From the NCBI GenBank assembly GCA_964035015.1, contig OZ036004.1:11465576-11529575 (forward strand): DNA of 64,000 nt, written 5' to 3'. Position 1 is the first letter of the stretch. Each line of letters begins with the position of its first letter. A program made the translations under genes and the position numbers. The stretch is from Corallium rubrum. Lineage: Eukaryota > Cnidaria > Anthozoa > Scleralcyonacea > Coralliidae. Positions 23,898 through 33,074 of the stretch are shown piece after piece. Under the pieces are notes generated by a model. The model saw only the letters and a program-made list of their open reading frames with translations. It did no database searches and was not told the DNA's origin.

Positions 23898-24738
23898 TTT
23901 TTGCGGATACTGGTTGCTAAACCATCCGAATGTTTTCGTCAATCACGTGATCAAGGCGAAACGCTAATAGGCATACTTCAGAAGTCTTTAGTGTACCAGA
24001 ACAATCACTGGAAGATTGGAAGTCGAGTTTCGCTTTTGCACGCAATCACAAGACGCCAAGAAAATATCCACGACGAGTTGATAGCTGATACTACTGGTCT
24101 GTCGATATAAAGTAAAGTTTAAACGATTTTGTCAATTTTTGCAAATCAGTGACTGCTTTCTAAACCATATACCTATGCACCAGATACTATGCATTTCATA
24201 ACTTTTAGGTTATGATATTATATGTATTCACTCTTATCTTAATATACTAAAGCAAGCGCGCGGTCAATGCTCGTTTACATGCAATACTTTTTCGTGTTCA
24301 GTAATTCAGCATCGCATAATAAAACAATACATGCAAAGTGTTATTATAATTATTTCGTAACGCACTTCAACTTTCTCGCTAAAACGAGAAGCTTTTCATG
24401 GACGAAAAGACAGAGCGAGTGCTTGTTTGGGTTCGAACCAGGATCTTTATGAAATATGAATAGCCTTTTAACTAATGTTTCAAGTGTACTGTTGACATGT
24501 TAGGCCCTAGGCCATCTGATTGTCTGTATATACGCAGAAATCAACTGTATTTGGTACATGTAGGCGTATAAAGTACTTATTGAAAAAGCGCGTTGATCAT
24601 TGTTGAGACAAATCAATTCATGTGTTACCAGAGTCTAATGTAGACAGTAAAGAATAGATTAGAACGAAAGCGATATATTATCACATTCTTTTAACAATGC
24701 GATTGGCGACCGGGTTTCCCGTTTTTCCCAATTTACCT
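23898..24738. repeat. Segmental tandem duplication, copy B
   Basis: The colinear partner of 22686-23632, diverged by many substitutions and indels. Contains GGGTTCGAACCAGGATCT (about 24429), which resembles a tRNA B-box. Copy A has the diverged form GGCTTCGGATTAAAGATCT, so it is not a conserved tRNA gene. Confidence 0.85.
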
Positions 24739-25585
24739 AAAATTGTCATTTTAAGATTACAGTTAAGATTAGGGTTGGGGCAGGGCTTGGGTTAGGGATT
24801 GGGTTGGAGTTTAAGTAAGGGCTAGAATTAAGCAGTTATTAAAGGCATTTAAACATTAATAATTATTGTCGATTCTAGATGAGACGTGAGAGCATATGCT
24901 GATATGTCACAAGGTTATCAAGCATTTTCAGTATATTTTGGCGAATAATTTACGTTGTTCAATCATTATCTGTAGGCCAAATAAAAACCAGTATCCGCAT
25001 GTACGCATTGCGTACCTATTTTTCTTTTGTCTTGTCAGTTTCCATGTTGAACGAAGTAGAAAACTATTCAATTTGTACAAAGAAAAGTCAAGCGCGCGAT
25101 ATTTTACGCCTAGTGGAAATCCAGGGAATTATTTATACGTTTGTACTACGACCTTCAGAATTCTGGGTAAAATCTTAAAAATTCTGACATGCATTCATTT
25201 GACAAATAACGCATGCGTACACCGCTTGCAAAGAACACTTACTACTTTTTAAGATACATGGAATTATTTATCTTCCTAGAAAAATAAGTAAGTTCTGTAT
25301 CTTTTAATTGAGTTTTTGACCCTTTTTCAGATGAATTGTGCTACTGTATAGTAATTAATTAACTTGGTTTATGTTTATTTTTGCCGTTTACGTCATTGAA
25401 GAAATAATACGTGCAATAATGTGGCATTGTTTTGCTTTGCGAGAAGTGACAACCAATTCCGGGAAGGATTGTCCTCGCCGTTCTGCATGCCAGACGGCGA
25501 AGCTATGTCGGCAGAAACGACGACGAAGAACTGTTCTGTTTTTCATTTGGTTTACAAGTAAATCCTACAGTGTATTTGAAAAGTA
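24739..25585. other. Intergenic, upstream of the lipase-like gene
   Basis: Holds a G-rich telomere-like tract (24770-24810), dispersed motif copy 3 (24998-25025), and 5' flank or UTR of the gene starting at 25586. A 71-codon frame (25371-25586) ends over the start codon and looks like leader sequence, not a gene. No clear TATA box. Confidence 0.45.
24998..25025. repeat. Dispersed GTACGCANTGCGTACCTATTTTT motif, copy 3
   Basis: GCATGTACGCATTGCGTACC followed by TATTTTTC, matching copies at 11403 and 20884. Confidence 0.8.
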
Positions 25586-26348
25586 ATGGCTACACCAGCA
25601 ACACCAAGTCAAACTCCAGATATTGAGTTATCTGGAGACAGTAACCCGACGTCGACTGTCGAGGACGTCGAGCAGATTTTTGAAAGCATCTTTACGGATG
25701 CAATGCAAGACATCCGAGAGCCTCTTGAAACTCTGAAAGAAAACAAGTTTGGCCTTGTATGGGGAGATGAAAGTGAACTACACGAGAAGACTATGAAATT
25801 CTCGAAGAAGTTTTTAACTATAGCAACCAAGAAGTTTCATTCCAAGCACGCTGAAGCATCCAAACATGTAGAAGGAAGTACTTGCGACGAATTTGAGAAG
25901 TATGTTTTTGACAAACTCGGTGATTCCTTACTTGGCAGTGATAGCATTTTTGAATGCTCGCTTCTGGAAACAAAAGCAGAATTTTCTCGAAAAATCTTAA
26001 AGATTAAAGAATTGTTGGAAACGGAGAAAGAAAAAGAACCAAAACCGAAGTCCGACATTGAGGAAATGATTTCGAACACTGACTTGTTTGATCCGGTTCA
26101 CATCCATCACGCTTTACTTTGCTGCAGACTTGCTTACGATTGTAAAGATCCTGAACATCCGGAAAAAAGCTTGGAAGACTTGAACGAAAAGCATTTGCTC
26201 GGCGAGTTGGTGGTGTCGTACGAAAATACGAGTGTTCCGAGGTATGTCATGGCCCGCTGTGGAGATGTTCTTTATGTAACTTTTTGTGGCTTGCAGCTTT
26301 CAAAGTGTGGACGCGCAAAAGTCGATTGGCGAGGGCAAGTTTGTTCAG
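25586..26348 (+). CDS. Lipase-like gene, exon 1
   Basis: Start ATG 25586; donor GTATGT at 26349 inside TTGTTCAGGTATGT; leaves in phase 1. The frame stays open past the donor to 26416, but those extra 22 residues do not resemble the fold. Confidence 0.8.
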
Positions 26349-28438
26349 GTATGTCTATTTATAATGCGGGTTATTTATCTATGACAGTTTATAGTAAACT
26401 AGAGTCCTCGACCTAGACATTGTCTTCGTCGAGTGCTATACCCGTACTAGCTGCACAACAGTAGGGCCATTTTTTAGTTGTTCAGGTGGAGTGGGCAAAC
26501 TCAGGTACGTTGGTGGAGTGGGAAAACTCGGGTGGAGTGGAAAAACTCAGGTGAAGCGGGAAAACTTGGGTAGAGCGGACAAAGTTGGGTGGAATGGGAA
26601 AACTCAGGCGAAGTGGGCAAACTTGGGTGAGTGGAGTTGGCAAACTTAGGTGGGTGGAGTTGGCAAGCCTGGTAGTGAGCAAACTCGGGTGGAGTGGTCA
26701 AGCTCGGGTAAAATAGGAAAGCTTGGGTGGAGTGGGAAAATGTGGGTGGAGTAAGCAAACTCGGGTGGAGTGAGCAAACTCGGGTGGAGTGACCAAACTC
26801 GGGTGGAGTGAGAAAACTTGGGTGGAGTGGGCAAGCTCAAGTAGAGTGAGAAAACTGGGGTAGAATGGGCAAGCTTGGGTAGAGTGGCCAACCTTGGGTG
26901 GAGTGGACAAACTTTGGTGAAGTGGGCAAGCTCAGGTAGTGAGCAAACTTGAGTGGAGTGGGTAAACAGGTTAGAGTGAGAAAACTGGGGTAGAGTGGGT
27001 AAACTTTGGTGGAGTGGACAAGCTGGGGTGGAGTGGGCAAACTCGGGTAGAATGGACACGCTATGGTGAAGTGGGCAAACTTGGGTAGAGTGGACAAGCT
27101 CAGGTGGAGTGGATAAACGTGGGTGGAGTGGGTATACTTGGGTGGAGTGGGAAGACTTGTGTAGATTGGGCAAGCTTGTGTGGAGTGTGAAGTTGGGTGG
27201 AGTGGGCAAGCTTGAGTGGAGTGAACAACCTTGGGTGGAGTGGGTAAACTTGGGTGGAATGGGAAAACTCAGGTGAAGTGGGTAAACTTAGGTGGGTGGA
27301 GTTGGCAAGCCTGGTAGTGAGCAAACTCGGGTGGAGTGGCCAAGCTCAGGTAAAATAGGAAAGCTCAGGTGGAGTGGGAAAATGTGGGTGGAGTGAGCAA
27401 ACTCGGGTGGAGTGGGCAAGCTCAGGTAGAGTGGGCAAACTGGGGTGGAGTGGGTAAGCTCGGGTGGAGTGGGCAAACTGGGGTGGAGTGGGTAAGCTCG
27501 GGTGGAGTGGGCAAGCTTGGGTGGAGTGGACAAACTTTGGTGAAGTGGGTAAGCTCAGGTAGTGGGCAAACTCGGGTGGAGTGGGTAAACAGGTTAGAGT
27601 GAGAAAACTGGGGTAGAGTGGGCAAACTTTGGTGGAGTGGACATGCTCGGGTAGAGTGGGCAAACTCAGGTAGAATGGACACGCTATGGTGGAGTGGGCA
27701 AACTTGAGTAGAGTGGACAAGCTCGGGTGGAGTGGACAAACGTGGGTGGAGTGGGTATACTCAGGTGGAGTGTGTTGCATAATTCACTCCGCGATCGTGA
27801 ACTCGCGCTCTTTGCTGATTCGGTTGCTCAAGAACACACTGGGACTGTTAATCTTTCACAATCTGTGACTTTATTTATCTTCAATTTCTTACATTTAACT
27901 ACACGATTACCATACAACTGCACACGTTGATGGTCTAACACACACTAAAATTACACATACTATAACACTAATATTGGCGCATAACGTAAACCACACCTTA
28001 CATTGTTCTTTGTTACTATACGTATGAATAAGTCATTGTTTTTGACATTACATCATCTATACTAAATTTACGTACCTATAATTACACCATGCATAAATTA
28101 AGCAATAATTTGCGACAGAGTGGACAAATGTACAGTAGGTGGAGTGGGCAAACATGGGTGGAGTGGGAAGACTTGGGTAGATTGGGCAAGCTTGTGTGGA
28201 GTGAGCAAACTTGGGTGGAGTGGGCAAGGGGGCTGGTGTCATGTTGGCCACAGACTGCACAGAGTTGCCTGTGGAGTATGCTAAAGGTTTTCTCCCATTT
28301 GAGGCAGCACTTCACTTGCGATACTAAGTAACTTCTAAATTATGTATATCTTTACAGGTATAATTCATGAAGCACGAAAAATTCCACTAGGCTATTTCGC
28401 TCGAGAAATTTATCAAAAACGACGAATTATCTTTTCAG
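25586..28438 (+). CDS. Lipase class 3 domain protein, 5' part (exons 25586-26348 and 28358-28438)
   Basis: Predicted alpha/beta-hydrolase of the lipase class 3 type. Exon 1 starts at ATG 25586 (purine at -3, G at +4) and gives 254 residues. Residues 1-170 are acidic and helical with no named domain. From about 170, DPVHIHHALLCCRLAYDC begins a lipase fold: VPRYVMARCGDVLYVTFCGL fits the family's VPRYLVA..G..LYVAFRG strand, then DWRGQV. Exon 2 (phase 1) adds GIIHEARKIPLGYFAREIYQ and KRRIIFSG, which in this family leads straight into GHSLGG. That nucleophile exon is not visible before the gap. The FCGL variant of FRGT is notable. No signal peptide, so probably cytosolic. Either the gene continues past the repeats or it is truncated. 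Confidence 0.78.
26483..27773. repeat. 19-bp minisatellite, about 68 copies, with higher-order duplication
   Basis: Degenerate unit GGGTGGAGTGGGCAAACTC. Long stretches recur about 620-640 bp apart: the TGGGTGGAGTTGGCAAGCC variant block at 26645 and 27287, and the AACAGGTTAGAGTGAG block at 26966 and 27588. Minus-strand reading gives His-Ser-Thr-Pro-rich frames in all phases because 19 is not a multiple of 3; these are not genes. Confidence 0.95.
27774..28116. mobile_element. Unassigned insertion within minisatellite
   Basis: About 343 bp of unrelated AT-rich sequence splits the 19-bp array. Starts TGTTGCATAATTCACTCCGC and ends before GAGTGGACAAATG. No clear inverted repeats or duplication; a solo LTR or fragment is possible. 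Confidence 0.4.
28117..28229. repeat. 19-bp minisatellite, distal part (about 6 copies)
   Basis: Same unit as 26483-27773, resuming after the insertion and ending 129 bp before lipase-like exon 2. Confidence 0.9.
28358..28438 (+). CDS. Lipase-like gene, exon 2
   Basis: Acceptor TATCTTTACAG, donor GTACTG, 81 bp, phase 1 to phase 1. Encodes GIIHEARKIPLGYFAREIYQ and KRRIIFS, ending one base into a Gly codon that should begin GHSLGG. Confidence 0.75.
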
Positions 28439-28640
28439 GTACTGTACTCTATAGTTAGTGTAGTCACTAACTCTAGATATATAGTTAACAATTTCGAGGT
28501 AACTAAACTTAGTTTATCCCAGTAGCCCGGAGTCTGGTGAGGGTGCTAATCTTGACATGCGTGGAGTCCACTTTACACCCATGTTAAAAATATGTGAATC
28601 AGGTTGAGCATAGACAATCCAGAAGACAAATTCAATTAGT
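28439..28640. other. Intron or downstream sequence, no recognised feature
   Basis: Sequence after the exon 2 donor. No GHSLGG-coding exon found here. Confidence 0.4.
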
Positions 28641-29124
28641 TATTAGTATCAACCAACTAATGGTCTATTACAAATTCGGCATTCTGATTGGCTGAGCTAC
28701 TAGTGGTCTATCTAGCATTATCCAATTGTAAACATTCTTATAACTGGAATATTCCTATCCTGACCAATCAGAAGCCATGACTTATTCACGCTGCAAGCAA
28801 AACCTGGAAACTAGGCCAAACATGGAAGCTAGGCCAAGCATGGCATCTGCTAAAATTTGTATACAAGTGATAAAATCATGAAAACATTGCCCTGAAAATG
28901 ATGGAAAATTGTTCAGTTTATTTTCAAATAAGAAAATTAATTTGCTTATGCCTATGGAGTGTATCGATCTACACCAAATTTGAAGCAAAATAATTACAAT
29001 CTCGTTTTTTGAGCGATTATTTATCATGTGCCATCGAACTACTTTACATTTTGAATGGGGAGACTTGAACTGCTTGAAATGAAAAGGTGAAACTATCTGA
29101 ACATTTGGAACAATGTTTGATAAT

Positions 29125-29278
29125 AACTTCTTATTAACCGAACGCGAGGTCTTTACAGAGAAATATCGGTCCGAGGTCTTTTTGGTACAGACCGAGCCCG
29201 TAGGGCGAGGTTTGTACACAAAGACCGAGGTCTGATATTTCTCTGTAAAGACCGAGCAAGCGAGGTTAATAAAAAGTT
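29125..29278. mobile_element. Palindromic element nested in copy A
   Basis: Arms AACTTCTTATTAACC and GGTTAATAAAAAGTT, with inner GGTCTTTACAGAGAAATATC and GATATTTCTCTGTAAAGACC. The centre has GAGCCCGTAGGGCGAGG. Confidence 0.85.
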
Positions 29279-29668
29279 TATTATATGGCATTTTAAAACA
29301 ACAAACCTTACATTTATACCTTGTCATGATACGTACTTTAGTCAGTTTAGTGTGACCTCGAGCGTGTGACATAAACTCATCGTTTTCAATGTTGTTGCTT
29401 TTGTTGTCGTCGCTTTCGGACTCCTAAACTCGCTTCCAGATTGCTCTCGTCCCAATCATACATAATTTAGTCCTCAGGTTGTTGAATTCACAAAATTCTT
29501 GCGGTTTTCTTTCGTTGTTTAGTCGCAAACAACATGGCTGATAAGAAATTTGTTGTTTTTTTTCCGTAATGGACCGCTGGTCCATTACGGGAAAGTAATG
29601 GACCGCTAAAAATGTTTCTAAGCCAATCACAGCGTGCTATTTCACCGGAAGTGACGCTTGCCATATAA
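29279..29668. mobile_element. MITE with TTATTATATGGCA termini
   Basis: Left TATTATATGGCA (following TT shared with the neighbouring palindrome), right TGCCATATAATAA, ending at the point where copy A of the duplicated unit resumes. A TAA/ATAA flank is present on both sides of the whole insertion. The subterminal GGACCGCTGGTCC palindrome region (29571-29583) repeats CCATTACGG/CCGTAATGG. Confidence 0.7.
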
Positions 29669-29787
29669 TAAGACTTATTTATGCTAAAGAAAAGTTGTTT
29701 ATGGTTGATACTAAAACAATTAGACCTATTGTTAACAAGCAGTTAACAATTAACAATTAGTCACTGAAGTCGATGTGACTATCGGTG

Positions 29788-30325
29788 ATTAGTATCAACC
29801 AACTACTGTAGTGGCCTATTACAAATCCGGCTTTCTGATTGGCTGAGCTACTAGTGGTCTATTGGTGATAGACCATAGTAGCGTTATCCAATGATAAACC
29901 TTCTTATACCTGGAATACTCCTATTCTGACCCATCAGAAGCCACGGCATATTCATGCTGCGAGCAAAACCTGGAAACTAGGCCAAACTTGGCGTCCGCTA
30001 AAATTTATATACGAGTGATGAAATCATGAAAACATTGGCCTGAAAGTAATGGAAAATTGTTCAGTTTGACATTTTTGAATAAGAAAATGAATTCGCTTAT
30101 GTCTATGGAGTATATCAACACCAAATTTAAAGCAAAGTAATTACAATCTCGTTTTTTGTGAGCGATTGTTTATCATGTGCCATCAAACTAACTCTACATT
30201 TTGAATGGGGAGACTACTCAGCAAACAAAAAGGTAAAACTATCTGAAATTTGAAACAATGTTTGATAAGACTTATTTACGTTAAAGAATTTAAGTTGTTT
30301 ATGGTTGATACTAAAACAATTAGAC
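29788..30325. repeat. Duplicated repeat unit, copy B (uninterrupted)
   Basis: 538-bp partner of copy A, lacking the nested insertions and so giving the empty-site sequence AATGTTTGATAAGACTTATT. Roughly 85-90% similar by eye. Confidence 0.85.
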
Positions 30326-32182
30326 AACTCGCCCTCGTTTTCTACGGCTTCGCCTCAGTATAATTTCATAGTGGCAAAGAGGCTTTCCAGCTTTCTGATT
30401 GGTCTGCTCAGCAGTGAATCTGAGGCAATAGTCACCATTAATAGCGCGGTGACTATTGCCTGCCTCCTCCGCAGGCCCTCGTTGCATCATGGACAGGTCA
30501 CACACGCCTGCCAAGTTTGGCAAAACTTGGCATGGAATAAATTTGCATAATTAACTACCATCAGTTAATAGCCATGGCTATATCCAAAGATTTTGAAGGC
30601 TATTGAAGAATAAATTATGACATACGAATCCTAGCTTTAGAATGAAGGAATTGTTGAAAAAAGCATTTACGCTTGAACTTTGTCAACTTTTGGTCGGAAT
30701 AATCAACGAAAATGCACTTAAGCGGGACGGGATCAGTGGATGGGACGTTTGTCGGGTTCATGGACGTTCAACAAGCATCTCTAGTTCACGTTGGACTAGT
30801 TCCGCGGTATTTCTCTTTTATTACGAAAACTAAGCTATTTGCTCGGATAAACTGTACATATGTACTGTAGTGGCAGATGAATTATCTTTCTTCCTGTATA
30901 TTTGAAGCTACTACAGTGGTTTATTTCTCGAGAAAACATTCGGAGAAGACAGATTATAATACGTATGATTCGGACGTTCGGTATTTCGCTTTTTTGTATC
31001 TGCGCAACGCGCAGATATATTGCTATCGTGTTGTGTGTGTGTGTGTGTGTGTGTGTTCCGGTGTGGGTTAACTTTTTGGTGTAACCGCTGACCTGTAATA
31101 TGTGCAGTAGTGTGACTGTTTATATTTCCTCGCCGTGTTGTATGAACTAAGGAGCGAGACGAAGAACAACATTATTTTCGAAGATAGTCAATTGCAATGC
31201 TGTATGATTGGAGTAGTATGATTCAGGGATACTTTAAAATGATTGCGTCTGACCGTACGCCAAGTGATAGCATAATAATTCAATTTGATATTTGACGGAG
31301 AAAGAGAAACCTGGATGAGAGAACCGCACTCAAAGTCGCTGCCTATATTTTGAAATTTTTACCGTCTGATTTGCTCACGTTTACTACGATCTCAGAATTG
31401 TTTGTTGTTTAAAGTGTCGTGATTATTGTGGTGCACTTTTTGGAATCATTTATCAATTCTCGTGGATTTATTTTGGAATAGTTATATTTGGTTTAGTGGC
31501 GTCTCGAGTCGCAACGATCTCAAAATCTTTAATCCAACTGTCACTCCTCTTTCCGTGTTGCTGGTAAACTCATACTGATTTGATTATTTGGTATTGGTAT
31601 CCCTATCCTGTTGTTCAAGTTTCATCCATATACTCGCTGTGAATTTTGAATTATTCATCATTTTGTATTTGACCGTTGGTCAAATCCTGTTCGTTGTGGC
31701 ATTTCCTAGCAACAACCAAATTTGAATTTTCTCGTCGTTTTATTCTCCATTAAACCCAAAAAGGATATGAAATTGATTCTCTGAACCTGCTTTTACTGTT
31801 GTTATTAATTTTGGAGCCTACCAGTACTTTGTCTTGGACTTTTCGTTAAACTTGTTTCTTGTGTCGCTGACTTATAACCACTTACTTACAACCACTGAAC
31901 TTCATATAACGTCGCCTTGGTTTGTTTACTCTTGTACAGTCTGCATGCCACCTTGTCCTACCACGCATACGTAGTCCTTTTCTTCAACTTTTCATTGTCA
32001 TCAATTTTGTCGCTTGACTTTTCTAAACATTGTGGTCATTTTCGTCATGTTTTGTTTCAAGGTTTAGTTTTTATTTGGATTTTCATATTATCCCCGTCTT
32101 GTAACACTTCGGGGTTTTCCCTGAGTGTTCGTCTCCCGTGCATATATCAAGTTTCAAAACTTAATTAACAGAGGATTCGAAT
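30326..32182. other. Non-coding stretch and probable LINE 5' region
   Basis: Inverted GGCAATAGTCACC/GGTGACTATTGCC at 30424-30460, a GT microsatellite at 31030-31056, then AT-rich sequence. The part just upstream of 32183 is likely the 5' UTR of the LINE; its boundary cannot be set. A hydrophobic 83-codon frame (31917-32168) ends 14 bp before the LINE start codon. Confidence 0.45.
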
Positions 32183-32874
32183 ATGACAGCTACAACCTTC
32201 ATAGCTCCAATTATTCTCGTGATATTTGTGTCACTTTTACACCAAAATCTAAACGTGAATCCGTTCCTTATCTACAACGTACCTGGTCACGGTCTTAACT
32301 GTACATTTGCTCACTGTGAAGCAATCCCAGTTGGTTTTGAAGCAGTTCTTGCAACCTTCTCCACCTCAAGATTTCGAGAGTCTGCCATCTTAGTTAAAAG
32401 CCATAATGTCCAACTAAAGTTCTCACTTACCTTACTCCTCTCGTGTGGTGATATTCAGATTAACCCTGGTCCTATAACGAAGAATCCTTGCGAAGTATGT
32501 ACAAAAGCTATCAAATTTAACCAGAGGGCTATTCAATGCGACGGGTGCTCAGTTTGGTATCACACGAACTGTTGCAGTGATAACGTCAATATATCAAACG
32601 CCTTAGCTAACTCCTCCTGTACATGGATTTGTACACAATGTGGCAACCCGAATTTTTCTTCATCTCTATTCGACACACATACCGACACATCTTCATTACT
32701 TTCCAACTCATTTAGCGTTCTTGATGACTCGGCAAAATCTAGCCCTTTAAAGGATTCTGACACTACACCTTCTTCAACTCCATCAATACAATGTGCTCGT
32801 CCACTACCTAAGCATAAGGAATTTAGAACAAAATGCCACCTAAAAGCTATGATAATTAATTGCAACGGTTTGAA
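32183..32874 (+). CDS. Non-LTR retrotransposon (CR1/L2-type) ORF, 5' part, cut by assembly gap
   Basis: LINE polyprotein start; such proteins copy the element into the genome through endonuclease and reverse transcriptase activity. Residues 1-20 are hydrophobic (signal-like). Residues 89-97 read GDIQINPGP, a 2A-like motif (canonical D-[VI]-E-x-N-P-G-P, here Q for E). A PHD finger follows: C103, C106, C119, C122, H127, C130, C150, C153, with W125 and W148. A Ser/Thr-rich linker leads to MIINCNGL at 223-230, the first strand of an EEP/APE-type endonuclease. The reading frame is intact up to the gap, so the element may be young. Start chosen as the first ATG after the upstream stop. Domain order fits CR1/L2-like elements from aquatic invertebrates. 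Confidence 0.87.
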
Positions 32875-33074
32875 NNNNNNNNNNNNNNNNNNNNNNNNNN
32901 NNNNNNNNNNNNNNNNNNNNNNNNNNNNNNNNNNNNNNNNNNNNNNNNNNNNNNNNNNNNNNNNNNNNNNNNNNNNNNNNNNNNNNNNNNNNNNNNNNNN
33001 NNNNNNNNNNNNNNNNNNNNNNNNNNNNNNNNNNNNNNNNNNNNNNNNNNNNNNNNNNNNNNNNNNNNNNNNNN
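32875..33074. other. Assembly gap, exactly 200 N
   Basis: 200 undetermined bases, probably a placeholder of unknown true size. It hides the junction between the LINE and the satellite array. Confidence 0.99.

Larger units (their letters stand above)
26349..28357. other. Intron 1 of lipase-like gene
   Basis: About 2 kb, GT-AG (GTATGT...TATCTTTACAG). Almost entirely minisatellite plus one unrelated 340-bp segment. Confidence 0.75.
28641..29725. repeat. Duplicated repeat unit, copy A (interrupted)
   Basis: Colinear with 29788-30325: ATTAGTATCAACCAACTA, TTCTGATTGGCTGAGCTACT, AAACCTGGAAACTAGGCCAA, AATCATGAAAACATTG, ATTTTGAATGGGGAGAC, AACAATGTTTGATAA, AGACTTATTTA, GTTGTTTATGGTTGATACTA. Interrupted at about 29121-29668 by nested palindromic elements. 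A minus-strand 196-codon frame crosses it without any domain. Confidence 0.85.

Noticed and set aside
24410-24450. tRNA gene suggested by GGTTCGAACC
   Set aside because: No cloverleaf around it, and the duplicated copy lacks the motif.
25371-25586. 71-codon frame before the lipase-like gene
   Set aside because: No domain and it overlaps the start codon; better explained as 5' leader.
26482-27780. Long minus-strand HSTxVCPLHPSLPTPP frames
   Set aside because: Produced by the 19-bp minisatellite, which reads open in all three frames; no start context or splice pattern.
28782-29372. 196-codon minus-strand frame
   Set aside because: Spans copy A of a duplicated non-coding repeat and a nested palindrome; copy B does not preserve it.
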